Made by a program: the position numbers and the translations under genes. Positions 10,776 through 20,895 of a DNA stretch of 64,000 nt are shown piece by piece (position 1 is the stretch's first letter; each line of letters opens with the position of its first letter). The notes under the pieces are model-generated. The model saw only the letters and a program-made list of their open reading frames with translations. It had not been told where the DNA came from and did no database searches. The DNA comes from Bacteroides rodentium JCM 16496 (GTDB taxonomy: Bacteria > Bacteroidota > Bacteroidia > Bacteroidales > Bacteroidaceae): positions 1 through 64,000 of the forward strand of contig NZ_BAKJ01000025.1 of the NCBI RefSeq assembly GCF_000614125.1, written 5' to 3'.

Positions 10776-12560
10776 TTAGTTGAACGGAGCATAACCGGGA
10801 TTCTGTACATACTTGCCTCCAGAAAATCCGTATTGATTGTTCGGAACCGGATAATACTCATCCTTTCCACCCGTAAAGTGCGCATTGGCATAATAAATGC
10901 GATTGTCTGACTCCGCGGTAATGTACTTGTTCATGGTTGTTTCCACTATGCCCCAACGGACCAGGTCGAAGAAACGTTCACCTTCCAAAGCCTTCTCCAG
11001 ACGTGTTTCCCAACGGAGGGCCTGACGGGCATAATCCTGATTCCAGACATCAGCAGGATAAGGATTGACAAGGTAGTTGGCCGCATATTTGGAATGGTCG
11101 TTGAAATCCTTTACATAGGCACTGTTCCGGGCACGATTGCGTATCTGATTAATCAAATCACGGGCAGTTTCGAGTCCATCGCCTTCATTGAGTTCAATAA
11201 GAGCCTCAGCTTTCCAAAGAAGAATATCTGCGTAACGTATAATCTGCCAGTTCAACTGTGAAGCCCCCCAAGGCCAGCCATTAAACATATCACTACTTTC
11301 CGGAGAAACCCAGAAGCGCTTCGCGCAATTATAGCCATAAGTTTCCTTATCACGCACCCATCCCTCACATGGCTTGTCTGGGTAAGTTTTCCAAGTTATA
11401 GTAGGACGGCCCACAACAAAATCGAGACGCGGGTCTACATTGGGAGTCGTGTTTTGTAAAGTATAAACCCCATTGTTCAATACCGCCCAACTATAATCAG
11501 ACTTTGACTGATAATTAAAATCGGGCAGACCGTTTGCATCTGTCTGATAAGCATTAATCAGGTCTTGGCTGGGCAGGAAGAAACCGTCACCTCCGTAAGG
11601 GCTGCCTCCACCCGGAGAATTCAACAGATTGCTCCAGTTGATGCGGCCGGCACTTTCGGTACCGTCATTCATGGAATATTGAATGGCAAAAACAGACTCT
11701 TTACCGTTTTCATTAGCTACTAAATCCAATCCCTGGAAATCGTCAAGCAAACCGTAACGGTTGCTGGCAGTCACTTGGTCGCAAAGCGAAACGACTTCCC
11801 TCAGCAGCTCTTTATTGATGGAAGTTACGGCATGCGTAGTCTCATCTTGCTGATACGCTTGGTACAGCTTGATTTTAGCCGCATAGGCCAGTGCTATATA
11901 TTTATGAATACGCCCTACCTCCGACTGTGATGCAGGAAGCAGTTCGGCGGCATCAAGCATCTCCTTGGCCAGCATACTCAGAATCTCGTCACGGGTAAAC
12001 TCATTGTTCGGAATATCCGGATATTGGGAAATCTCAACGTTCTCATCAAAATAAGGTATCTTGTTGAAAAGGCGGCTCAATTCAAAGTAATAATGGGCAC
12101 GAAGCACTTTCATCTCCGCAATACGGGATACACGTCCGTTCACCTGCTCATCTGTTGCAGCATTCAGAACGCGCAATGCAGAGTTACAACGCTGTACACT
12201 GCAATATAGATGGTACCACTTGCTGTCCAGAAATCCATTGGTTGCATCCATATCAAATGTCTCCATACGGTGCACTTCATTAAGGTCACCAACACCACCA
12301 CCGCCTTTATAGGCATTATCCGAACGTACCTCACCATAGGTCCAATTGGAAGTAGGATGACACCATACACTCCAGCTCTGTCCTTCGGGACCACCCAAAG
12401 CTGCATACGCGGCATTCACCAAAAGGTCGGCACCTTCTGTAGAAGTCATAATATCTTCATTCAAGCTACCCTGGGGCTTCAAATCCAGGAAACGGTCTTC
12501 ATTACAGCTTGCAGTCATCAGCGCTACTACGCCAAGCATATATAAATGTTTCAATTTCAT
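10776..12560 (-). CDS. SusD/RagB-family fructan-binding lipoprotein
   Basis: Outer-membrane surface lipoprotein, 594 aa, that captures glycan and acts as a lid on its SusC partner. The N-terminal signal ends in a lipobox before C19 (MTASCNEDRFLDLKPQG), and acidic residues just after the Cys fit surface export. The N-terminal segment NAAYAALGG and the C-terminal FFDLVRWG and YYPVPNNQ segments are typical of RagB/SusD. It starts 19 bp after the susC stop, the usual pair arrangement. Fructan as ligand is inferred from the GH32 neighbours. Confidence 0.95.
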   Translation of the reverse strand: MKLKHLYMLGVVALMTASCNEDRFLDLKPQGSLNEDIMTSTEGADLLVNAAYAALGGPEGQSWSVWCHPTSNWTYGEVRSDNAYKGGGGVGDLNEVHRMETFDMDATNGFLDSKWYHLYCSVQRCNSALRVLNAATDEQVNGRVSRIAEMKVLRAHYYFELSRLFNKIPYFDENVEISQYPDIPNNEFTRDEILSMLAKEMLDAAELLPASQSEVGRIHKYIALAYAAKIKLYQAYQQDETTHAVTSINKELLREVVSLCDQVTASNRYGLLDDFQGLDLVANENGKESVFAIQYSMNDGTESAGRINWSNLLNSPGGGSPYGGDGFFLPSQDLINAYQTDANGLPDFNYQSKSDYSWAVLNNGVYTLQNTTPNVDPRLDFVVGRPTITWKTYPDKPCEGWVRDKETYGYNCAKRFWVSPESSDMFNGWPWGASQLNWQIIRYADILLWKAEALIELNEGDGLETARDLINQIRNRARNSAYVKDFNDHSKYAANYLVNPYPADVWNQDYARQALRWETRLEKALEGERFFDLVRWGIVETTMNKYITAESDNRIYYANAHFTGGKDEYYPVPNNQYGFSGGKYVQNPGYAPFN

Positions 12561-12579
12561 GATAGTATAGTTTTAAAGT

Positions 12580-15500
12580 TTAGAAACCAAATGATAATCC
12601 CAAAGAGAACGTACGGGGCAACGGATAAGGATAACCCAGACCTTCAGGGTCGGCACCTGTATAACCGGTAATCGTAAACAAATTCTGAGCCTGGAAATAA
12701 ATGCGCGCATGACGCATCTTCATCTTGTCGAGAACTGCTTTAGGAAGCGTGTAACCCAATGTCAGACTTTTCAGCTTGATATACGAACCATTTTCAATAT
12801 AGAACTCAGATACTTCGTGCTCATTGTTGCTGTTAAGAGTGGTCAAAGCAGGTACACTGCTATTGTAAACACCCGTCTTTTCAAAGTTCTCGTAAGCATG
12901 CATGGCATCGAGCAGGCGGGTAGAGTGATTACCGGTCCAGCATTGGAATAAATCCGTATAATATTTGGAGTTGTTATAGGCATCACGAATCATACCGTTG
13001 AAGAACATGCTGAGGTCAAAGCCTTTCCAAGATGCCCCAAGATTCAGACCTGCAATCACTTTCGGATTGTCAGAACCCAACCATACACGGTCGTTCGTAT
13101 CAATCGTACCGTTACCATCAGCATCCACGTATTTGATACGTCCTACTCCGGGAGCGCCAAACTGTACATTATATTTGGATTTATACTCATCCACCTCCTG
13201 CTGGGTACGGAACACTCCATCTGTCTTGAAGCCCATCCATGAACCGAACGGTTGGCCAACCAAAGTCTTGTCAACCCCATTACCGCCACCATAAGTATAG
13301 TAAATTTCTTCCGTCAGCTCTGTCACTTCATTTTTGTAATATGAAAGGTTGAATGCTACATTATACTGGAAATCCTTTACCTTATCATTCCAGGTCAGTG
13401 CCATCTCGAAACCTTTATTGTTCATCGTACCACCATTATACCAGCAGTAACCACCCTCGCCAATGACAGCGATATACGGTTTCTCCACAAGCATATCACT
13501 TGTCTTCTTATCAAAATAATCGAGAGAAGCACTCAGACGTCCGTTCAGGAAAGCGGCGTCCACACCGATATTGAGCTGTCTTGTACTCTCCCACTTCAAA
13601 TCGGGATTGGTAGACCTCACTTTGTAACCACCGGGAGCCAAAGTCGTTCCATCACCGTTCATGTTGTAGCTTGCATCCTTCAGACTAATCAAGTATTTTG
13701 TATAGGGAGCCTCATTATCAATAATATCGTTACCATTGACACCCCATGAAGCACGTAGTTTCAAATCAGCCAACCAATCCCTGGTCGCTTCCATAAACTT
13801 CTCACTTGAAATGCGCCAGCCTGCCGACACTGAAGGGAAGTAATCCACATTATTACCCTTTGCCAAGCGGGAAGAAGCATCACGCGCACCGTAACAGAGG
13901 CCAAATACCGTCCTTCATAATCATAGTTCACTTTACCAAAGTAAGACACCATGCCATAATTGGAAGCACCGGCACCTACATTCTTACCGGCAGTCACACC
14001 GTCGAGATAAATATAATCTTCATCTTCTACAGCCAGTCCCGTACCATAACCGAACATGGATTCCGAATGGTTCTTCTTGGCTTCTGTACCAAGAAGTGCA
14101 GTCAGATTGTTCTTTCCAAAAGCTTTGCTATAAGTCACGGTATTGGTCCATACCCAATCCAGTCTTTTGTTGGATGATTGAGTCAGCTTATTGACCTCAT
14201 CGCGTGCCCATGCCGGCTCAAAAGTTTTGTTGGTTTCATCATAATAATTCATACCGAAATTGGTTTTCAGCACCAGGTTCTTAATCGGTTCAATTTCAAG
14301 GAATGCATTACCAAAGATACGCCAGTAATCATGTTTGTTCTGTTTTTCATTCTCCAACAAACGTGCCATATTGGGGGCATCACCCAAAACATCATTGATG
14401 GCATCGTTATAATTGCCATTCTCATCATAAACCGTCTTGGCAGGATGCTGTTTGATGGCATTCTCATCTACACCGGCCGGACTGAGGGTCTGTGTCCAAC
14501 GATTGATGGCAACGTTCTCGCCGATACGCAAGCGATTGTCAAGATAATGATAGTTAGAACTGATGCGGGTATTGATACGCTGGAAATTCGTATTCTCTAC
14601 CAGACCGTCATGGTCGAGATAGTTCAACGCTAACGAGAAGGCACCATTGTCAGAGCCCTTTGAAAGTGTCGCACTATAATTCTGCATCAAGCAGTGCGAT
14701 AAACCACATCGCGCCAATCCGTATCAACGGCATGTACTTTAGCTCCATTCAGGCCGATATAGTCTTGAAGTTGGGGAGTTGCACCATTACCATATATTTC
14801 GCTGCTTGGCGTAGCTCCATTATTGGCATACTTATAAGCCGACCAATAAACCTGGCCCCACTCATCTGCATTCAACATATCAAAGCCACATTGATAGTCT
14901 GCAAAGTCAACGACATATCAAAATCCACACGGGTCTCCCCTTTCTTGGCACGTTTGGTAGTAATGATAATCACACCATTGGCAGCCTGTGCACCATAAAT
15001 AGAAGCGGAAGCGGCATCCTTCAATACCTGAATGGATTCTACATCATTGGAAGAAAGGATAGACGAGATGTTCTCACGGGTCATCACACCGTCAATGACA
15101 TAAAGCGGGGAATTGGCATCATTTCGGAAAGATGACTTACCACGGACCAATGTAGAAGTATTTCCACCGCCCGGTGTGCCGTCAGTCGTAATGTTCATAC
15201 CGGCAACACGTCCCTGCAAGCTCGACAACACATTTCCCGTAGGAATATCTGCTACATCCTTCATCTTGACCACAGCCACCGAACCAGTCAAACTGGCCTT
15301 CTTCTCGGACATATAGCCGGTCACTACTACTTCATCAATCAACTGGGAATCTTCCGTCAACTCAATGCGTAAAGTGGGCTGTGCCTTTACTGTAACGGCT
15401 TTATATCCTATATAGGATACAGACAATGTGGCACCGGAAGCTACAGACAGAGTGAAATTTCCGTCAATATCCGTAATTGTTCCATTACTGTTGGAACCTA

Positions 15501-15648
15501 CCTCCATGACAGAAGCACCGATAATGGATTCACCACTCGATTTTTCAACGACAGTACCTTTTACCTGGACTTGCTGGGCAAAGGAATAGATGCCCGCAAA
15601 GAGAAGCACAATTAGTGTGCAAAGCCTGAGACTAATGCTTTTCAACAT
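12580..15648 (-). CDS. SusC/RagA TonB-dependent fructan transporter (three frame breaks)
   Basis: Outer-membrane TonB-dependent importer, about 1023 aa when the frame is restored. Order: signal peptide 1-24; carboxypeptidase-regulatory-like domain (VKGTVVEKSSGESIIGASV...GYKAV); TonB-box/plug start (LIDEVVVTGY); plug with GRVAGMNI and SPLYVIDGV; then a barrel ending in a C-terminal Phe (LGLSFGF). Three single-base losses split it: at about 14886 (GGG to GG), 14689 (TTT to TT) and 13884 (CC to C). The protein reads through smoothly when each base is restored. The start MLKSISL at 15648 is chosen because it begins a normal signal peptide. It is the first gene of the fructan operon. Confidence 0.92.
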
Positions 15649-15703
15649 ATCTATTAATTTAAAGTTAATAATAAACCAATTCTGCAATTGAGTTTTGTGT
15701 CAG

Positions 15704-15711
15704 CAAAATTA
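15704..15711 (-). promoter_or_regulatory. -7 box of the fructan operon (susC promoter)
   Basis: TAATTTTG on the minus strand matches TAnnTTTG, 55 bp before the susC start, which would give a leader of about 50 nt. The nearest upstream TTTG (15738-15741) is 26 bp away, longer than usual, which fits a promoter that needs the activator. Confidence 0.5.
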
Positions 15712-15906
15712 AGCGAAACCAGGATTTGCACCTATAACAAATGTTACGAAAGGTGGTATTTTTGATACATCCCCTTTCTAAAGGTATTCTACGCGTGTTT
15801 TTTGCTAAATAAACTTTAGCTTTAGCAGCAAATTAATAGAAAAGAATGAAAACAATATGGGAGCAGATGCTAATTGCACCAGCTCTCATAGTATACTCTC
15901 TCAGAA

Positions 15907-16758
15907 TCAAAAACGAAAAGCAAACTGTTCCGCACACCGGTATCCTTCTTCATAAAGCTCCGTCAGCTTCTTGATGTCACGCTCGATGCGGTCTACCACT
16001 ACCGGCTTCTGTGGACGGATCACAACGATTTCCCCGGCGGCTTCCATCCGTTCCACCTGCTCCAACTGTTGATTATAGACAATGCTGCGGCGGTTGATGG
16101 CTTCACGCAATAGCGGATATTTCTTATATATAAAAGGTGGAACCTTCGTTCCCTGAATTTCCTTACGGTACCCATGATTGCGCGTCAACACCACCACATT
16201 ATTGGTAAATCCATCCTGACGGACACGCATCAAAGGGATACTGTCCACAATACCTCCATCCAGCATCGGGATGTTGTCCACGTAGGTAATGGGACAGACA
16301 AACGGCAGACTGCTCGAAGCACGCACAATATCAATGACGCGCTCTTTACTCCGCTTCTCCTCAAAATAGTTCGCTTCGCCCGTCTCGCAGTTGGTAGTTA
16401 CCATCACATAACGTTCGGGACAATGAAAGTATGCCTCGTAGTCGTAGGGAAGTATGTGTTCCGGAAACTCCTGGAACAACAAGTCGAAATCCATGATATT
16501 CCGCTTCTTCAACAGATACTTCAATCCGATGTAATTGTATTTTTCCAGCAAGTCGATATTGCTGTACTTGGCACGCCCGCGCTGACCGGACATATAAGAA
16601 AGTCCGTTGCAGGCTCCGGCACTGACGCCGATGGTATAGGGAAAGCGAATGCCACGATCCATAAAGCTGTCGAGCACACCGCAAGTGAAGACGCCGCGCA
16701 TACCGCCGCCCTCCAAAACAAGACCGCTATGGTCGTCGATACGTATTATTTTCTCCAT
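15907..16758 (-). CDS. Patatin-like phospholipase/esterase
   Basis: Serine acyl hydrolase of the patatin fold, 283 aa, probably cytoplasmic because no signal peptide is seen. The oxyanion-hole motif GGGMRG is at 17-22, the nucleophile motif GVSAG at 44-48 (S46) and the dyad Asp in DGG at D167, all intact. The family hydrolyses lipid acyl esters; the substrate here is unknown. It is transcribed away from the C1 peptidase gene, and the two promoters overlap in a 92-bp gap. Confidence 0.9.
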   Translation of the reverse strand: MEKIIRIDDHSGLVLEGGGMRGVFTCGVLDSFMDRGIRFPYTIGVSAGACNGLSYMSGQRGRAKYSNIDLLEKYNYIGLKYLLKKRNIMDFDLLFQEFPEHILPYDYEAYFHCPERYVMVTTNCETGEANYFEEKRSKERVIDIVRASSSLPFVCPITYVDNIPMLDGGIVDSIPLMRVRQDGFTNNVVVLTRNHGYRKEIQGTKVPPFIYKKYPLLREAINRRSIVYNQQLEQVERMEAAGEIVVIRPQKPVVVDRIERDIKKLTELYEEGYRCAEQFAFRF

Positions 16759-16778
16759 AAGTGTCAGAATTAACGCTT

Positions 16779-16786
16779 CAAAGATA
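16779..16786 (-). promoter_or_regulatory. -7 box of the patatin gene
   Basis: TATCTTTG on the minus strand is an exact TAnnTTTG match, 21 bp before the start. It lies 4 bp from the -33 box of the divergent peptidase promoter, so the two promoters may compete. Confidence 0.5.
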
Positions 16787-16789
16787 GCT

Positions 16790-16817
16790 TTTGTTTACGA
16801 TATTCTGCCTATATTTG
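16790..16817 (+). promoter_or_regulatory. Promoter of the C1 peptidase gene
   Basis: TTTG at 16790-16793, a 16-bp spacer, then TATATTTG at 16810-16817 (exact TAnnTTTG). The start codon is 34 bp downstream. The spacer is a little shorter than the usual 19-21. Confidence 0.55.
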
Positions 16818-16850
16818 CAGTTGCAACTATAAATCTATAACATTTTAATT

Positions 16851-18053
16851 ATGATGAAGAAATCAATACTGATGGCTGCATTGGGTTTATTAAGTTTAAA
16901 CACAATAGCACAAGACACTCCGAAAGAGGAAGGTTTCATTTTTACAACCGTAAAAGAAAATCCTATCACTTCTGTTAAGAACCAAAACCGTGCCGGTACA
17001 TGCTGGTGCTATTCCGGACTGGCATTCATCGAATCCGAACTGCTCCGCATGGGCAAAGGCGAATACGACCTTTCTGAAATGTACATCGTGCACAACACTT
17101 ATCTGGACCGTGCCGACAAGGCAGTGCGTACACATGGTGACGTTTCGTTCTCACAAGGCGGTTCGTTCTACGATGTAATTTATGGTATGAAGACTTTCGG
17201 TCTGGTGCCCGAAGAGGAAATGCGTCCAGGTGTCATGTATGGCGACACGCTGAGCAACCACACCGAATTGACAGCCGTATCTGATGCCGTAGTGGCAGCC
17301 ATTGCCAAAGGCAGACACCGCAGCCTGCAAGCAGACAAGGACAAGAATCCGCTCTGGAAGAAGGCCATTACCGCTATCCACGACATCTATCTGGGCGAAC
17401 GTCCCGAGAAGTTCACCTACAAAGGCAAGGAATACACTCCGAAGTCTTTCTATGAATCTACCGGACTGAATGCAGACGACTACATCTCACTGACCTCCTA
17501 TACCCACCAGCCGTTCTACCAGCCGTTCATCCTCGAAATACAGGACAACTGGCGTTGGGCTTCTTCCTACAACCTGCCCATCGACGAGCTGATGCAGGTG
17601 TTCGACAATGCCATCAACAAGGGTTACACCATTGCATGGGGCAGCGACGTAAGCGAACAAGGCTTCACACGCGACGGTGTAGCCGTAATGCCCGACGCAG
17701 AAAAGGCGCAAGAACTGAGCGGTTCGGACATGGCACACTGGCTGAAAATGAAACCCGAAGAAAAGAAACTGAACAGCAAACCCCAACCGCAGAAGTGGTG
17801 CACACAAGAAGAGCGCCAGCTGGCATACGACAACTGGGAAACTACTGACGACCACGGTATGCTGATTTACGGTATAGCCAAAGACCAGGAAGGAAACGAA
17901 TACTATATGGTAAAGAACTCTTGGGGTGAAGCCGGAAAGTACAAAGGACTGTGGTATGCTTCCAAAGCCTTCGTGCGCTATAAAACAATGAACATCATTG
18001 TGCACAAGGATACACTGCCTAAGGATATTGCCAAGAAGCTGGGCATCAAATAA
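16851..18053 (+). CDS. Secreted C1-family cysteine peptidase (PepC/bleomycin hydrolase-like)
   Basis: Exported papain-fold peptidase of the C1B group, 400 aa, with signal peptide 1-21 (cleavage after NTIAQ). The catalytic residues are visible: C51 in RAGTCWCYSG, H335 in DDHGM and N356 in KNSWG. The long insert between Cys and His is typical of bleomycin hydrolase/aminopeptidase C. Unlike the cytoplasmic family members, this one carries an export signal, as is common in Bacteroides. Two ATGs stand in tandem (16851 and 16854). It is probably a single-gene transcript, because a large palindromic element follows it. Confidence 0.92.
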   Translation: MMKKSILMAALGLLSLNTIAQDTPKEEGFIFTTVKENPITSVKNQNRAGTCWCYSGLAFIESELLRMGKGEYDLSEMYIVHNTYLDRADKAVRTHGDVSFSQGGSFYDVIYGMKTFGLVPEEEMRPGVMYGDTLSNHTELTAVSDAVVAAIAKGRHRSLQADKDKNPLWKKAITAIHDIYLGERPEKFTYKGKEYTPKSFYESTGLNADDYISLTSYTHQPFYQPFILEIQDNWRWASSYNLPIDELMQVFDNAINKGYTIAWGSDVSEQGFTRDGVAVMPDAEKAQELSGSDMAHWLKMKPEEKKLNSKPQPQKWCTQEERQLAYDNWETTDDHGMLIYGIAKDQEGNEYYMVKNSWGEAGKYKGLWYASKAFVRYKTMNIIVHKDTLPKDIAKKLGIK

Positions 18054-18075
18054 GAGGAGAGCGCGAAAAGACTCG

Positions 18076-18231
18076 TAAGAGGGTGTCAAAAAACCTCTTA
18101 GCACTTTCTTCCAGGCGCGGATTACGCGGATTCCACGGATTTATTTTACTGAATCCGCGTTGTTCCGCGTAATCCGCGCCTAATATTATAACATTATGAA
18201 AGCGCTCATGTGCTTTCGGCACACCCTCTTA
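18076..18231. repeat. MITE-like nested palindrome bounded by 11-bp inverted repeats
   Basis: The outer ends are perfect 11-bp inverted repeats, TAAGAGGGTGT (18076-18086) and its complement (18221-18231). Nested inside is a perfect 18-bp inverted repeat (18113-18130 and 18164-18181, arm AGGCGCGGATTACGCGGA). The inner arm resembles a hairpin at 51931-51997. No flanking direct duplication is evident. It could be a small non-autonomous mobile element, or a processed RNA or terminator structure for the peptidase gene. Confidence 0.7.
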
Positions 18232-18655
18232 TTTTTTAATTGACAATTCATAATTATTCATAATTCAAAAAAACTCTGTGCGCCTCAGTGCCCTCTGTGG
18301 TGAAATTCCAGATTGCTGCCGGAGAAGGCGTTGGCACAGCCCGAATACGGTCTGACCTGCTTGAATGGCTGAAGAAATGCGGAACCAAATTTAAACAGTC
18401 CTTTCTAAGTTCCACACCCTTCACCTTTACAAGAAATCATCTGGCTGACAACGCTTTATGGTGAAAGACGTTTGAGCGGGAAGCGGACAGGATGACTGAT
18501 GCTGAAGCTGAGGTCGGAAATTGCATTCCTCAACTTGACGACTGCAAACCTCGACTTGGTCATGTTGAAATTCTATATATTATGCGAATCGGCAGTTGAA
18601 CCCTTGTCCAAGGCTGCCCTTCAGTGTTGCATGAGTAATCTTATCTCCGGCTTGC

Positions 18656-18723
18656 GGACATGTATCCCAAGGCTTGGTCTGTCCGTCCCAAGGTTTGGTT
18701 TTTCTATCCCAAGGCTTGGGATA
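18656..18723 (-). repeat. 21-bp tandem repeat array with palindromic end (copy 2, inverted)
   Basis: CCCAAG cores start at 18666, 18687 and 18708, a strict 21-bp period. The right end is the same perfect palindrome as in copy 1 (18705-18723, TATCCCAAGGCTTGGGATA). The array is the mirror image of the one at 3864-3945. Unit sequences have diverged, but the core and the ATGTRTCC/TGCGGACA flank are shared. Confidence 0.82.
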
Positions 18724-18977
18724 GAACTTTCGTCCTGTTTTCAGACATTTTAGTATGGGTTCCCGGAACTTTTTTTATAGGATGCCGGCATCTTTTTTAC
18801 CGGTATCCGACGATGCGGGATATGGTACGGCCCCGCAGACACTCATGTTCCCGACGGACCGTCATTCATTTAAAGGAGTTTCATGTATTTCTTCTCCAGA
18901 CCGTTATTTTTCCATTTTCTCTAAAGAAAAAAACGGATTCTTTATCTTGCCGGTGTGAAAATCCTGAGATTTTTATG

Positions 18978-18985
18978 TACTTTTG
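18978..18985 (+). promoter_or_regulatory. -7 box of the TPR gene
   Basis: TACTTTTG is an exact TAnnTTTG match 24 bp before the start codon. A weak -33 candidate, TGTG (18954-18957), is 20 bp upstream. Confidence 0.5.
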
Positions 18986-19009
18986 TTAACTTAACAGATC
19001 ATAACTATT

Positions 19010-20716
19010 ATGAAACGACTACTCTATCTCCCTCTCTTCCTGCTCTTCTGCCTGCTTGCAACAAGATGCTCCGACGAATCCACCGCATCCCGCCGTTCCA
19101 TACTCGATGCCGCCGAGCGCCTGCTGCCGACCGATGCCGACAGCGCTTCCCGGTTGCTGGCAGGCATCCCCCAGCCCGAAGAACTGGGCAACCGCGATTT
19201 TGCCCGGTGGTGCATGCTGTGCGGTCGTTCCACGAACTACACCCACGCGGATACCCTTTTCGTCCACCAATGGAAACGGGCACAGAAATGGATAGACAAG
19301 CACGGCTCGCCCGAAGAGCGTGCACAAGTGGGACTATTCTTGGGACGTGCATATGTAGAAGACGGAGAGCTGGATTTGGCAATGCAGACGTATACAGAGG
19401 CATTGCACTATGCCAAGGAGCAAGGAGTGTACAATGTAGCGGGATATATATGTACGTATATGGCGGACTTATATCAAGAATACGATGCCCCCGAAAAAAT
19501 TATAATAAAATACACAGAAGCCGCTTCTTTGTTTTCCAAAGCAGGAAACCTCAAAAGTCAAGCCTATGCAATGAGGAATCTGGCTACTCAATACGCTTTT
19601 GTAGATTCATTCTTACACGCAAAGAGCATTATGAAACAAGTTGATTCAATAGCCGATTTATTAAACATCCAAAGATTGAATTACAACATAGCCAACGCAT
19701 ATGCCAACATTTATGATTTACAAAAACATTATGATTTAGCTGAAAAATATTACAAAAAAGCTATCTCGCTTGACATTTATAGAGAAGTAAATGATTCAAT
19801 AGGCTTAGCTGGCGTTTATATTGCTTCCGGCAAGTATGATGCAGCAAAGGAATTGGTAGATAAAATGTTTCCCAATGACTCTATGGATTTTGTTTTAAAT
19901 GATTTCTATTCCAATATTTATAAAGCCAAAGAAGATTACCCAAAAGCATTTCATTTTAAAGAACGATGCTTAAATCTTTTAGACTCTATGTTTATCCATC
20001 AAAGTAACACAAAAGTTCTTGAAGTAGAGAAGAAGTATAATCACCTTAAAATACAAGAAGAAAACGGAAGACTGAAAAATGCTCGACAACGCTCTTTCAT
20101 TTATCTGATTATTTCTGTCAGCTTGTTGACTATAGGAAGCATAGTTTTCTATTTTTATCGCAAACATGCCAAAATGCAACTGCATTGGCAGGAAGAAAAG
20201 TTGAATAGTTTAGATAACGAACGTTCCGAAATTGCCGCACAATTGTTTGAAGCACGTCACTCTTTGGAAAACATACAAGAGGACAGAGAAGAAAACATAA
20301 GACTACAACAAAAGATTCTGTTCCTATCTGAGAAATACAAAGAGTTACAAAAACAACGTTTAGAAAACTCAGCAATATACAAAAAACTTTCATCGCTATT
20401 AGCAAAGCCACAACCCAATAATAACAAACCATTATTGACGGACAAACTTTGGAACACGCTGGTTATTGAATTAAGCAAAATCTATCCGGACTTTCGTGCC
20501 TCTCTTTATGAACAATGCCCCGGTCTATCCGAAGAAGAATGCCGCTATTGCTGCCTGCATGTTTTAGGGTTTGATGGGAACAATGAAGCCGTATTGTTAA
20601 ACATCAATCCTTCTTCCGTCTGGATGAAACGCAGTAGAATCAAGCAAAAGTTGGACAATGACTCCCCTAAAGACCAGTCACTACATGATATTTTAGTCGA
20701 TATTTTATTGAATTAG
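19010..20716 (+). CDS. TPR lipoprotein/transmembrane protein with C-terminal coiled coil and HTH-like tail
   Basis: 568 aa. Residues 1-20 are an export signal ending in a lipobox-like LLATRC. About 30-340 are helical TPR-type repeats. A membrane helix covers 362-385, a coiled coil about 390-455, and the C-terminal 110 residues (DKLWNTLVIELSKIYPDF...VWMKRSRIKQKL) resemble the DNA-binding-like tail of a Bacteroides TPR/transmembrane regulator family. The first 147 codons or so are GC-rich (39 of 60 G+C at 19141-19200), whereas the rest is AT-rich, so the gene looks like a recombination mosaic. It could sense an envelope signal and control the genes that follow; this is inference from position. 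Confidence 0.7.
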   Translation: MKRLLYLPLFLLFCLLATRCSDESTASRRSILDAAERLLPTDADSASRLLAGIPQPEELGNRDFARWCMLCGRSTNYTHADTLFVHQWKRAQKWIDKHGSPEERAQVGLFLGRAYVEDGELDLAMQTYTEALHYAKEQGVYNVAGYICTYMADLYQEYDAPEKIIIKYTEAASLFSKAGNLKSQAYAMRNLATQYAFVDSFLHAKSIMKQVDSIADLLNIQRLNYNIANAYANIYDLQKHYDLAEKYYKKAISLDIYREVNDSIGLAGVYIASGKYDAAKELVDKMFPNDSMDFVLNDFYSNIYKAKEDYPKAFHFKERCLNLLDSMFIHQSNTKVLEVEKKYNHLKIQEENGRLKNARQRSFIYLIISVSLLTIGSIVFYFYRKHAKMQLHWQEEKLNSLDNERSEIAAQLFEARHSLENIQEDREENIRLQQKILFLSEKYKELQKQRLENSAIYKKLSSLLAKPQPNNNKPLLTDKLWNTLVIELSKIYPDFRASLYEQCPGLSEEECRYCCLHVLGFDGNNEAVLLNINPSSVWMKRSRIKQKLDNDSPKDQSLHDILVDILLN

Positions 20717-20895
20717 ATATAGCACTAATAAACTGGTATTTAGTCCAACATTCATATAGGCATCTGTATAGGAACTCATTTATAATCATCTGATTTTCAG
20801 CATACGATTGTATAGTAGGAAATAAGATAAAATCACTATTAAAATATTATTTCCTATAATTTCGCAGCATCATTAACTGAAAAAACGAATGTATT

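Larger units (their letters stand above)
18054..19009. other. Repeat-rich intergenic region without a gene
   Basis: 956 bp with no credible gene. It holds, left to right, a 156-bp nested palindrome (18076-18231), a stretch reading CTCTGTGCGCCTCAG...CTCTGTGGTGAA that resembles a common Bacteroides intergenic relic, about 330 bp of unrecognised sequence, a 21-bp tandem array (18656-18723) and a promoter (18978-18985). The small open frames at 18499-18753 and 18660-18989 only read through the repeats. Confidence 0.75.

Noticed and set aside
12580..15648. SusC as a true pseudogene
   Set aside because: Each of three breaks is one missing base in a homopolymer, and the protein is otherwise conserved and full length; sequence error is more likely.
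18499..18989. Open frames with repeated YPKAW-type peptides
   Set aside because: They are repeat read-through in an intergenic region, with no credible start signal.
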